This document shows positions 8,817 through 16,581 of a stretch of DNA of 64,000 nucleotides, piece by piece. The notes beneath the pieces were generated by a model. The model was not told where the DNA came from, searched no databases, and worked only from the letters and a program-made list of their open reading frames with translations. Numbering within the stretch: the stretch's first letter is position 1; every line of letters starts with the position of its first letter. The stretch is taken from contig NZ_RXMA01000002.1 in assembly GCF_003966125.1 (NCBI RefSeq), positions 186,001 to 250,000 on the forward strand, given 5' to 3'. This stretch comes from Azospirillum griseum. Its GTDB lineage: Bacteria; Pseudomonadota; Alphaproteobacteria; Azospirillales; Azospirillaceae. Made by a program: the position numbers and the translations under genes.

Positions 8817-9176
8817 ATGCGTATCGTCTACATCCACGGCACCTCCGCACCGGCCGATCAGCTCGACGAGCACACCGCCGCAGTCGCCGACGCCATCGTC
8901 GTGCGCGACGCCAGCGCCGGCCGAACCAGGTACGACGCTCTGCTGGCGCTGCTCGACGAGGGCGACGACCTGCTCACCCCCGGACTCGAGCATCTCGGCG
9001 ACACCGCCCGCACGGCGCTGGCCGCGCTGCGCCGCGCGGTGGACGCCGGAATCCGCGTCACCCTGCTGCGCGGCGGGCGGGATGGCGGGGTCGTTCTCCA
9101 GGCCGTCGCTCTGCTCGAGGCCCTGCACGACGTCGGCGAGGCACCGCCGCTGAGGCGACCGGGAGGCCGTCCCTAA
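8817..9176 (+). CDS. degenerate serine-resolvase-like N-terminal domain
   Basis: A 119-aa protein with the layout of a resolvase catalytic domain: strand MRIVYIHGTS, a stretch matching ..SAGRTRYDALLALLDEGDDLL.., then LEHLGDTARTALAALRRAVDAGIRVTLL. The active-site arginines of the family (YARVS and LDRLGR positions) are replaced (YIHGTS, LEHLGD), so recombinase activity is unlikely. The start ATG has ACAGGAG upstream. The next gene, a Hin-type HTH, continues in the same frame after a TAA and two codons, so the pair looks like one resolvase-type protein split in two. Confidence 0.6.
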   Translation: MRIVYIHGTSAPADQLDEHTAAVADAIVVRDASAGRTRYDALLALLDEGDDLLTPGLEHLGDTARTALAALRRAVDAGIRVTLLRGGRDGGVVLQAVALLEALHDVGEAPPLRRPGGRP

Positions 9177-9182
9177 GGCCGC

Positions 9183-9368
9183 GTGACGCCGGAACTGGTC
9201 GCCGAGATCCTCGCCCTGTCCGCAACCGGCGTCGTGGTTCGGGAGATCGCCGCGACCGTCGGGCTGTCGGTCGGAACGGTCATGCGCGTCCGCCGCGCGC
9301 ATCGCGCGGTCCCGCGAGCGCCCTGGACCGCCGACGGCCTCGCGGAGTGCCTGGGCAGCGCCGACTGA
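9183..9368 (+). CDS. small Hin/resolvase-type helix-turn-helix protein
   Basis: A 61-aa protein with a GTG start. Residues 1-40 (AEILALSATGVVVREIAATV, then GLSVGTVMRVRR) match the HTH found at the C-terminus of serine resolvases and Hin invertases. It follows the resolvase-like N-terminal ORF in the same frame, separated only by a stop and two codons. It may be made by reinitiation, or may be the remnant C-terminus of a former single protein. Confidence 0.5.
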   Translation: MTPELVAEILALSATGVVVREIAATVGLSVGTVMRVRRAHRAVPRAPWTADGLAECLGSAD

Positions 9369-9392
9369 CCATCATCGCCAGGAGAACCGTCC

Positions 9393-9680
9393 ATGAAGCC
9401 GAACCGCCACATCCTGATCCACCTCGACGAGCCCCCCTCCCGGACGACCGTCGCGGTGTCGATCGAGACGTCCTTCGTGATGCTCAACCGCTACACGCCG
9501 GACGGGCTTTACGACTCCAGCGAGCGGCTCGACCGGCCGCCGACCCGGGAGGAGGCCTGCGCGGCGATCTGCACCGCGCACCGAAGCCCCGACTTCCTGT
9601 TCCTGTCCCCTCAGAGCCGGACGGGCATCCTCTACCGCCTGGCTCTCGTCGCCGCGGGCATCCCCCGGGCCGTTCCGTGA
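9393..9680 (+). CDS. small hypothetical protein
   Basis: A 95-aa protein with a good Shine-Dalgarno (CAGGAGAACC) before ATG 9393. It starts MKPNRHILIHLDEPPSRTTV; the C-terminal half is mixed helix/strand. No domain recognised. It is the last gene of the plus-strand trio 8817-9680 and convergent with the minus-strand replication genes. Confidence 0.55.
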   Translation: MKPNRHILIHLDEPPSRTTVAVSIETSFVMLNRYTPDGLYDSSERLDRPPTREEACAAICTAHRSPDFLFLSPQSRTGILYRLALVAAGIPRAVP

Positions 9681-9899
9681 TGCCGGTCGCCGCCACCCAC
9701 TTCCCCAGGCATCGGACGGCCGCCGCGTCGCATGGACGGCCTGCGGCGGTACGGGACCGGGTTCGCCGCCCACAGGGTCAGGCGTGGGCGGCGGCGGGGC
9801 GTGGGGGGGGAGTGGCCGAAGGGGGGCTCCCTGTCCAACCTCCCCCGGCCTTGCGGGGCCCTCTCCGTGTCGATTGCGTAGATGTAGGGAGGACCTGTC

Positions 9900-10463
9900 T
9901 CATTCGGCGCGGGTTGCCGCTTCCTGCTTCCGCCGCCTCCGGTACCAGGTCGCCCGGGAGACGCCTTCGGCCTGCCAGGGCTGGGAAGAGCTGGCGGTGT
10001 TGGCCGCCAGATAGGTGGCCCGGTCCTGGCCGGTGTGGTTGGCACGCGTCTTTTCGCGGTCGCGGCGGCGCTTCTCGTCGGCATCGATCAGGCGCTTCAT
10101 CCCCTTCATCTCCTCTGGGGTGATCTCGAGGAGTTCGATCAACCTCTGCTTGCTGTAGGTCCAGATCGGCCCGGCGCTCATGCCGTCGTGCTGAACCCGG
10201 TCGCTGGCGGCGGCCTGGCTCGCACGATCCAACAGCGTCGAGCAGTGCCGACGGAACTCGCCCTCAACGTAGGACTCGGGCAGGATGAGCCGCGCCCACG
10301 CCTCGACCTCCGCCGCCAGCCGGTGCGCCGGGATGACCTTGGCGAGCTGGCAGGTGCCGAGGTGGCCGAAGAGGTCCAGGCCGACCCGGCGGCCGGCCCC
10401 GGCAACCTGGACGATGCCGGAGTCGTGCCGGGTCGCCGCGAGACGGCGCAGGTCCTCGAGCAC
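9900..10463 (-). CDS. C-terminal part of the replication/primase-like protein, separated by an in-frame TGA
   Basis: A 187-aa frame opening with GTG at 10463, in the same reading frame as the primase-like gene and only three codons past its TGA (10473-10475). It contains a helical region (about 40-100) and a Lys/Arg-rich segment, and ends in an HTH-like stretch (AEGVSRATWYRRRRK). Start evidence is weak: GAGGA lies about 13 nt upstream, overlapping the preceding stop. It is either a coupled second protein or the severed C-terminal domain of one 450-aa protein. Confidence 0.55.
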   Translation of the reverse strand: MLEDLRRLAATRHDSGIVQVAGAGRRVGLDLFGHLGTCQLAKVIPAHRLAAEVEAWARLILPESYVEGEFRRHCSTLLDRASQAAASDRVQHDGMSAGPIWTYSKQRLIELLEITPEEMKGMKRLIDADEKRRRDREKTRANHTGQDRATYLAANTASSSQPWQAEGVSRATWYRRRRKQEAATRAE

Positions 10464-10472
10464 GCCCCAGTG

Positions 10473-11279
10473 TCAGTCCTCGCGGTCGAAGGGCTTGCGG
10501 CCGAGCCGCCGGAGTTCCTCGACGGCCTCACGGGGCGTGACCGCCCGTTCGGCCCCGGGGCGCGATAGCGGCACGATCGCCGCCGAGCGGGCGACCAGTG
10601 CGTCACCGGTGGGAAGGACGGCGTCGGCGAAATCCCCGAAGTCGTAGCGCACGACGTCGCCGTCGGCGTCGTTGCTCCAGACGACCTCCACCGTCTTGCC
10701 GGACCGGCTGTTGACGGAGCCGACCACCCGCAGGATGCGGCTCAGGTCGACCGCGGCGGGGTCGGCGCCGAAGTCCCGGAAGGACCGGACCAGCGCCCGG
10801 TTGATCGCCATCGCCCGGCCGGCCTCGGCGCGGGGAACCGGCTCCCGCCAGAACCACTTCAGATACAGCCCACGGCCGGAATGGACGATGCAGGACGGAC
10901 GGGGGATTTCCCATTCATCGCAGTCCCACAACACCAGACGGGCGACCACGTCGATGCCCTTCCCGTCGGACATCATCGGCGACTTATAGGAGTCGAGATC
11001 GACGTAGGCGTGGGTGATGTGGGACAGATGGACCGCGCGCCGCGAGGGCCGCTCGAAGACACCTTGGGACATGTAGACGTCGGTTCCACGTCCCCGGGCG
11101 CCGAGGACGGCGGCGAGCTGGTTGAGTTGATGATGATCCTGGGTCATGCGGCCTCCGCGCTGAAGCTGGTTCAGCGTCCACCAGCCGGAGGCGGGCAACA
11201 CCCGGCCCTCGAGGCGGTCTTCGGGGACGGTCGGCAGGGCGGCGGGAAGGCGCGGAATGCTGGTCGGCAAGGCGGTCAC
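10473..11279 (-). CDS. primase-like (AEP-type) replication protein
   Basis: A 268-aa protein related to the small archaeo-eukaryotic-type primases encoded by plasmids and mobilizable elements, which make primers for element replication. Visible motifs are the acidic strand HAYVDLDSYK (metal-binding DxD), IVHSGRGLYLKWFW (nucleotide-binding SGRG-like loop) and DLSRILRVVGSVNSRSG. The start is taken at GTG 11279, which has CAGGAG upstream and G/C-biased codons after it; ATG 11147 (with GGAGG) is an alternative giving 224 aa. The frame stops at TGA 10473 but resumes 3 codons later, so the gene may be interrupted. Confidence 0.65.
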   Translation of the reverse strand: MTALPTSIPRLPAALPTVPEDRLEGRVLPASGWWTLNQLQRGGRMTQDHHQLNQLAAVLGARGRGTDVYMSQGVFERPSRRAVHLSHITHAYVDLDSYKSPMMSDGKGIDVVARLVLWDCDEWEIPRPSCIVHSGRGLYLKWFWREPVPRAEAGRAMAINRALVRSFRDFGADPAAVDLSRILRVVGSVNSRSGKTVEVVWSNDADGDVVRYDFGDFADAVLPTGDALVARSAAIVPLSRPGAERAVTPREAVEELRRLGRKPFDRED

Positions 11280-11519
11280 GGCAAGGTCTCCTGAAAGCCG
11301 GAGACCGCTGGACAGCAGGCGGGGATGACCCCATTTGCGGGGAGCTGTCGCATGTGCGGTCTCACATGCTCGGCCGGCGCGGGGGCCGCCACAGCCCTCG
11401 CGCCATCCGGGTTCGAGGGCCTGAGCCGGCAAGCTCGGGCCCTCCTCGTTGCTGGGCAGTTGGGGGAATTGGGGGTCGGCGCAAGCAGGGGCGCCGTGGG
11501 CGGCGGGACCGCGACGAGG

Positions 11520-12065
11520 TCAGGTCGATTGGTGGCGCTTGCGGACGCAGTCGATGGTGGCCCAGGCGACGCCGACATCCTTGGCGATGGCATTGACCGT
11601 TTCGCCGTTCCCCAGGCGACCCATCATCTCCTCGTCGGAGATCGGCCGCCCCCGTTTCCGTCCGCCGCCGTTCCGGGTCGACATCGGGCTCGCCGCCACT
11701 TCCGGACTGTGGCCGATCCCGCCAACTCCGTCGGGCTGCAACCCCGTCGAGGAGAGGCTGCGCAGCAATCCGAGAGCCTGGACAACGGTTCGGGTCGTGT
11801 GGTTCTCCGCGAGGATCACCAGTTCGGCCTTCGCCTTGAGGACGTCCTGAGCCAGTCCATCCAGTTCGTGAATGGAGTCCGCGGCCTGGCGGACCGATCG
11901 GATGATCAGCGTGTCCTCGGCCCGCATGAGCTGGCGGATGTTCAGCAGCGCCTTGCGGCCTTCTCCCAAGCTGTCGTGCAGGACGCACTCACAGCCGACC
12001 TCGGTGAGAGCCGCCCGATTTTCGCTGAAGGCGTCGTTGGAGCAGTAGGCATATCCGATTTTCAT
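11520..12065 (-). CDS. degenerate serine-resolvase-like protein with C-terminal HTH
   Basis: A 181-aa protein with an N-terminal resolvase fold (MKIGYAYCSND..., about 1-100), a Gly/Arg hinge (GGGRKRGRPISDEE) and a Hin-type HTH (GETVNAIAKDVGVAWATIDC). The hinge GRP motif is typical of resolvases. The family's YARVS reads YAYCS and LDRLGR reads VRQAAD, so the Ser is kept but key arginines are lost. It is better seen as a DNA-binding regulator or accessory protein than an active recombinase. It is a whole-length counterpart of the split pair at 8817-9368. Confidence 0.65.
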   Translation of the reverse strand: MKIGYAYCSNDAFSENRAALTEVGCECVLHDSLGEGRKALLNIRQLMRAEDTLIIRSVRQAADSIHELDGLAQDVLKAKAELVILAENHTTRTVVQALGLLRSLSSTGLQPDGVGGIGHSPEVAASPMSTRNGGGRKRGRPISDEEMMGRLGNGETVNAIAKDVGVAWATIDCVRKRHQST

Positions 12066-12303
12066 GATGGCGCTCGTTGGGGTGGTTTTCGACGCCGCCC
12101 AGATGGGATCCCTGGAATTGGCGCATCCTCCGATTCTGGGAAATTTTCAGGCCGTTCAGCCGGAACCGGCTCCGGGGAGCGAACCCACATCGGCCTGAAT
12201 GCGGGCGTCTGGCGACGCCGGAGGAGCCACCGTTCGTGCGATGGACATGCGCCGACTTTGCCGGGAACCAAGTCCGAAACCTCTACCAGTAGAGGAGACG
12301 ATC

Positions 12304-12771
12304 TTGCCCCGAGCAGACTGGCAGCGGAGATGGCGGGAGAAGGCCCGGGACCGGGGCCTGCATCCGATGACGGTCCACCTCGACGACCGCGAGGTGGCGC
12401 TGCTCGACGCGGTGGCCGTCGCCGTCACGGTGGCGCATCCGGACCTGGGCGGCGGTGACGTGCCCCGAAGCCGCGTGCCCAGCCGGACGGCCGCGCTGCG
12501 GATCGTCCTGCGGGCGACTCTCGGGGGAATCCCGGCGCCATCGCATGACGAAGCGGCCTTGGCGATGCACTGGGTTCGGCTGGCGAGTTGGGCGGCGTGG
12601 CGTCGCGACCGCGGCGATCCCCCACCCGAGTCGACCGAATCCACGGAAACCGCGCATGAGGCCGCCGCAGCCGCGCGAGCACGGGCGCATCTGCTGCGCG
12701 TTGCCGGTCAGGTGCTCGAGCGTATCGGCGTCCGGGCCATCACGGACGACACCGAACCGGAGACGCCCTGA
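12304..12771 (+). CDS. hypothetical protein, possibly DNA-binding
   Basis: A 155-aa protein starting at TTG 12304, chosen because GAGGAG lies 7 nt upstream. The N-terminus (LPRADWQRRWREKARDRGLH, then PMTVHLDDREVALLDAVAVA) has the shape of a short basic arm followed by a strand and helices, as in small ribbon-helix-helix proteins. The Ala/Glu-rich C-terminus looks helical. No family assigned. It is divergent from the resolvase-like gene. Confidence 0.5.
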   Translation: MPRADWQRRWREKARDRGLHPMTVHLDDREVALLDAVAVAVTVAHPDLGGGDVPRSRVPSRTAALRIVLRATLGGIPAPSHDEAALAMHWVRLASWAAWRRDRGDPPPESTESTETAHEAAAAARARAHLLRVAGQVLERIGVRAITDDTEPETP

Positions 12772-13028
12772 CAACCCGACAGGACGAGAAGAACGGCGGG
12801 TTGGCACGACGGACGGGCCACTCTCGCGTTGGTGTGCCGCCCTGCGAGGCGGTGGGACCGCCGGTGTCGTCGCGCTCCTCTGACCGCGGAGTCATTTGCG
12901 AAAACCGCCATGGGTTCTTCGGGGAAAGCTGGTTTCCACGCTGGAGGAAAGGCTGAACCGAGATTCCATCGATTCTCTGGAATTCAGGATTCGAATAAAA
13001 AGATCGAAGAAACAGCGAGGATCATCTC

Positions 13029-13532
13029 ATGGACACCATCGCGAATTCGTACTTCGATCAGTACGCTTGGTCCAAGCGCCTGCCGCACTACTATTGCTCC
13101 GCGCGTCGTGGTGTCGAGCGGTGGATTGATCTTCATGGGCGTGGAGTGCCGTCGGGGATTTCCATCCATCGGGGAGATGGCGACTACCAGCTCACCGCCC
13201 CCGATCCCTTCTTCGGCTCCCTGACGGTCAGGGAGGACGCCCTGTGTCGCGCGGAGACCTTCAGATACAACGCCATGCATGACTGGACGGTGGTTCAGCG
13301 CGCCATCCACCTCGTTCGCCGGGAGGTCAAGCACCCCGAGCGAGTGCTGGCGGCCTTGGTGCTTCTGCAATCTGAGGATGAAGTTGCTCGAGACTATGTT
13401 CGCCGCAAACGGCTTCCCAGCCGGATGCAGGAAGCCGTCCTCGACCTCGCCCAGAGAAACGACCTGACGGTCACGATGCATCACAGGGCGGCGCTTGCGC
13501 GGGTGTTCACTCGTCCGAAGAAAACGCCGTAG
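13029..13532 (+). CDS. hypothetical protein
   Basis: A 167-aa protein with GAGGAT upstream of ATG 13029. The start region is AT-richer than its surroundings. It has mixed alpha/beta composition with a His/Tyr-rich N-terminus (SKRLPHYYCSARRG) and a helical centre (VVQRAIHLVRREVKHPERVL). No recognisable domain. It stands alone between the backbone and the defence operon, and converges with the defence operon's tail. Confidence 0.6.
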   Translation: MDTIANSYFDQYAWSKRLPHYYCSARRGVERWIDLHGRGVPSGISIHRGDGDYQLTAPDPFFGSLTVREDALCRAETFRYNAMHDWTVVQRAIHLVRREVKHPERVLAALVLLQSEDEVARDYVRRKRLPSRMQEAVLDLAQRNDLTVTMHHRAALARVFTRPKKTP

Positions 13533-13603
13533 CAACACGGATTTGGGGTGCGACCCGACCCGACCTCCTGCCGAGGACGGCTATTCTCCTCCCTCAGACG
13601 ACG

Positions 13604-13816
13604 TCATGGCGCCAGACGCTGCGGAAGCGATCGCGGCTGGCTGCGTGCAGCCTCTGCAAGCCGACGTCGCGGGGTTGGGATGGCGTCCTCGCCCGTGGTC
13701 CCCTCGTCCTTCACGGCTCTCGCCAGGGCAGCCAGCTCCGGCAAGGCGATCTCATCGACAGGCCGGGGCTCGTCCCCGGCCAGGCGACGGAAGGGCGGCC
13801 AACCGGCCTTACTCAT
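13604..13816 (-). CDS. possible small ORF or gene remnant
   Basis: A 70-residue frame (MSKAGWPPFRRLAGDEPRPV...) whose ATG overlaps the stop of a short upstream frame ending ITLARRHRHE. Codon bias is plausible, but there is no recognised family. It lies in the 400-bp stretch between the defence operon and the preceding gene, where nothing else is visible. It could be decayed DNA. Confidence 0.25.
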   Translation of the reverse strand: MSKAGWPPFRRLAGDEPRPVDEIALPELAALARAVKDEGTTGEDAIPTPRRRLAEAARSQPRSLPQRLAP

Positions 13817-13933
13817 GCCGGTGCCGGCGGGCCAGGGTGATGACGCGGTCGCGGATCTTGGAATCGGCGCGAAGCCTTGGCGTACGCCACACATGTTTTC
13901 CGGGACGCGACCGATCCTTGATCCCGCGCGGCT

Positions 13934-14777
13934 CTACGCCGGCCAGTAGAGCCGCTTCAGCGCCAACAGCCGCTTCGCCTCGACGTCCAGCGCGTCGTAG
14001 CGCTCGAGCGCGAGCGCCACGAGGTCGTCGAGGTCGAGCAGCGACAGCGGAACGGCTGCGCGGTCGGCCTCGTACTTCGCATCGCGGGCGAAGCCGCCGG
14101 TCGACACGTAGAGACAGCGGTCACCCGGCCGTCGGCCGCCGAGAAAGGACCGGACCGTCGGCGCGCCGATCGCGCCGCTGCGGCGCTTCACCTCCACGAA
14201 GATGCGGGGATCCTCAAGCCCCAGCCCATCCGGCGAGATCCCCTCCCGCGTCGCTTCGTGCATGGACCGTCGCGGCAAGTTCCACGGGCGCGCGGTCTCC
14301 CGGAGCGGCGAGCAGCGCGTCGAGTTCCGCGGCCGTGTCGGCTGGCACCTGAAACACGGTGGTGACCGAACCCAGCGAGTTTTTGGCGGCGACGGTCAGC
14401 GCGTCGCGCGGTACCGTGCCGATCCAGGCCACGGGGCGGACGTTCGGGTAGTCTGGGTCGAAGGCCGGCTCGAAAGCGTAGCCACCGCCGACCGAGCCGA
14501 CATGGTAGACGCGGCCCTCGGGGTCGTAGGAGATGACCCGGTCGCCGGCCTGGATCTCCGACCGGAAGCGATGAAGCTGGCCGGCATTGTTCCCCACCTC
14601 GTAGGCATTCCAATCCGGCCACTGCGTCCGCACCAGGGCGACCATCGCCGGCCGGTCCGCGACCGCGGCCAGCGAGCCGAGGTCGGCCCAGCCGATCGCC
14701 ACCCGCCTGGCTGCCAGGAAGCGGTCGATCTGCGCGCCGCGCTTGCCGGCGCGGACCATCCAGGTCTTGGGGGGCAT
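13934..14777 (-). pseudogene. Mrr-like restriction endonuclease gene, frameshifted and missing part of the active site
   Basis: Residues from ATG 14777 (MVRAGKRGAQIDRFLAARRV, AIGWADLGSL..., AGQLHRFRSEIQAGDRVISY) are the N-terminal domain common to a group of Mrr-type restriction proteins. The C-terminal nuclease part lies in another frame (ISPDGLGLEDPRIFVEVKRR ... LYVSTGGFARDAKYEAD ... LLDLDDLV), ending at 13934. The two frames overlap at 14214-14278. The segment that normally carries the MGY...G.D.G.DI catalytic Asp is absent, so a short deletion plus frameshift is likely. The ATG is 1 nt past the previous gene's TGA, so it was part of the defence operon. Confidence 0.7.
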
Positions 14778-14778
14778 G

Positions 14779-15324
14779 TCAGTCCTCTTGCGGGCGGGCC
14801 GGCTCGACCATGGTCATCAGACCGCGCCGGGCGTCCCAGCCGATGGCGCGGCCAGTGAAGAGATCGACCACGGTCAGCGAACGGCTCATGACGCCCAACT
14901 GGTCGCCGAGGTCGCGGTGGATGGTCGTGATGTCCCGCGTGGTGCCGACCAGCCAGACGGTGTCCGACAGCGGCACGATCCAGCGGGACAGCCGGCGGAG
15001 ATCCGCGATGAAGGCGTCATAGACAGACGCCCCGTCCGGGTCGGGAAGGCTCAGGCCCGGAATCGCCTGGTCCCAGGCGATCAGGACATTGCCGGCCACG
15101 CGGGTGCAGGGAGCGACCCAATCGGGCACGCCGTCGGCGTCGGTGATCGCCAGCGCGTAGGGCATGCTCGTTGAGGGCTCGGCGACGCCCAGTGCGATCG
15201 CGGAGTCGTAGGGAGACTTCGCCGCTTCGGCTTTCCAACGCGCCAGCACATTCCGTTGGCTGACCGGCGGCGATGGCGGCGGCAGCGGCGGCGGGGCGGG
15301 CTTGCGACGTCTCCATCCGAACAC
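14779..15324 (-). CDS. hypothetical protein in the restriction operon
   Basis: A 181-aa protein with a GTG start and GAGGG upstream. The upstream gene's stop is 9 bp away and the Mrr-like gene starts 1 bp after its own stop, so it is part of the hsd operon. It has a basic, Pro-rich start (MFGWRRRKPAPPPLPPPSPP) and then a compact alpha/beta domain with Trp-rich strands (DTVWLVGTTRDITTIHRDL). There is no signal peptide and no recognised domain. Function unknown; context suggests a defence-associated role. Confidence 0.65.
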   Translation of the reverse strand: MFGWRRRKPAPPPLPPPSPPVSQRNVLARWKAEAAKSPYDSAIALGVAEPSTSMPYALAITDADGVPDWVAPCTRVAGNVLIAWDQAIPGLSLPDPDGASVYDAFIADLRRLSRWIVPLSDTVWLVGTTRDITTIHRDLGDQLGVMSRSLTVVDLFTGRAIGWDARRGLMTMVEPARPQED

Positions 15325-15333
15325 GCGATTCCC

Positions 15334-16581
15334 TCATTTCTCGGTCGGAAGTTCGCGCCGTGGCACGGTGCCGGTGGCTGCGCGTCCGGTGCCGTCATCC
15401 GGCGCCTCGCGACGGTCGTCGAACCAGGGGTCGGACAGGACGGCGGTCGGCAATTCTTCCGGTGCGCACTTGTCCGCATTCGCCCACTGGTCCGGGTCGA
15501 ACTCATCGTGAAGGAAGGTCCAGAGCGATTCCTTGAGTTGCCGTGCCAGTTCGCTGGTGCTCACCACCGCCTGAAGGTGAATGGTTTCCTTGAATGTCTC
15601 CATGATCGTCAGGAAGCCCTTTCCCGGCTGGTCGGTGCCGAGCAACTCAAGCCGCTTCAGCGGGCCTTCCTCGTCGATCTCGACGGCGACTTGGGTTTCG
15701 CCGGCGTCGATCCGCTTGGCCCATTCCACGAGGTCGCGGAAGGGTGGAAAGACATCCGTGCAGTCGATGCGCACGGTCTGTCCATTGGCCGCGATGTCGA
15801 GCCAGACCGTGTAGCAGCCACTGAATCGGAACGCGACGGAAAGACCGGCGTCCGGCAGATCGGGCCGCAGCGTGAAATGGTCGGCGAGGCGAAGTTCCGG
15901 CACCGTGACCGAGTGCCGGGTTCCCCAATGCTCCAGCCAGGGGCCGATCCCCGCGGCCCGGCCGAACACCAGCATCGTGGCGAGATGTGACCAGGGATGA
16001 GGACGATCGTCGAAGGGGGCGTGATACCACTCCAGCGCCTCGCCATAGCTGCGCCAGGGAAAGGGTTCGGTCGCCAGGACCTCGACGGCGCCTGCGGGAT
16101 CGTCGCGCAGCCGGGTCACATGGTCGAAGCAGCGGTGCAGGGCGCCGAACAGGGCCGGCGTGCGGGCGAGGCCCAGGAATCCGGCGGTGTCGCCATCCTG
16201 GAGCAGCGTGAAGCCGCCGCCGACGGCGTCCAGCAGGGTCTGAGCCTCGCGCCGCCGCTCCGCCCGCTTGCGGCCATCGCGCGCCTTGAAGAGGCGGACG
16301 GTGTCTTCCAGCGCCGTGCGCACCGCCGGATCGCGGCAGGACGACACGGGAAGGATCAGTCCGGCGTAGGCGCCGGCGGACCTCGACGGCGACAGGTCGG
16401 CGATGCCGAACAGGCCGCGCCGCTCGTTGCCGGGGCCGCCGTCCTTGAACCGCCCCCGCCACGGCCCGCGTTCGGCCACCAGAAGGAAGGGGAACAGCCC
16501 ATCCAGGCGGCCGTCGAGCGCCCCCCATTCCAATTCGACCGGACCGCTTCGCAAGGGTCGTCCCCGCCTGGGAATGCTCAT
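15334..16581 (-). CDS. unknown 415-aa protein coupled to hsdS
   Basis: Its ATG (16581) overlaps the hsdS TGA, so it is translated with the restriction-modification genes. It starts MSIPRRGRPLRSGPVELEWG. The first 200 residues include a basic helix (RDGRKRAERRREAQTLLDAV); the second half is beta-rich (VAFRFSGCYTVWLDIAANGQ, VRIDCTDVFPPFRDLVEW) and ends in an acidic helix (ELARQLKESLWTFLHDEFD). It has no membrane segments, no nuclease motif and no ATPase motif. It may be a restriction-associated accessory or an independent antiphage factor. Confidence 0.7.
   Translation of the reverse strand: MSIPRRGRPLRSGPVELEWGALDGRLDGLFPFLLVAERGPWRGRFKDGGPGNERRGLFGIADLSPSRSAGAYAGLILPVSSCRDPAVRTALEDTVRLFKARDGRKRAERRREAQTLLDAVGGGFTLLQDGDTAGFLGLARTPALFGALHRCFDHVTRLRDDPAGAVEVLATEPFPWRSYGEALEWYHAPFDDRPHPWSHLATMLVFGRAAGIGPWLEHWGTRHSVTVPELRLADHFTLRPDLPDAGLSVAFRFSGCYTVWLDIAANGQTVRIDCTDVFPPFRDLVEWAKRIDAGETQVAVEIDEEGPLKRLELLGTDQPGKGFLTIMETFKETIHLQAVVSTSELARQLKESLWTFLHDEFDPDQWANADKCAPEELPTAVLSDPWFDDRREAPDDGTGRAATGTVPRRELPTEK

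Noticed and set aside
9183-10475. Possible TGA/TAA recoding (selenocysteine or readthrough) in the split primase and resolvase genes
   Set aside because: No SECIS-like hairpin was seen, and the two stops differ (TGA and TAA). Simple mutation or reinitiation is more likely.
13495-14352. 285-codon plus-strand frame over 13.5-14.35 kb
   Set aside because: Arg/Ser/Pro-rich translation antisense to the Mrr-like remnant; no domain and no ribosome site.
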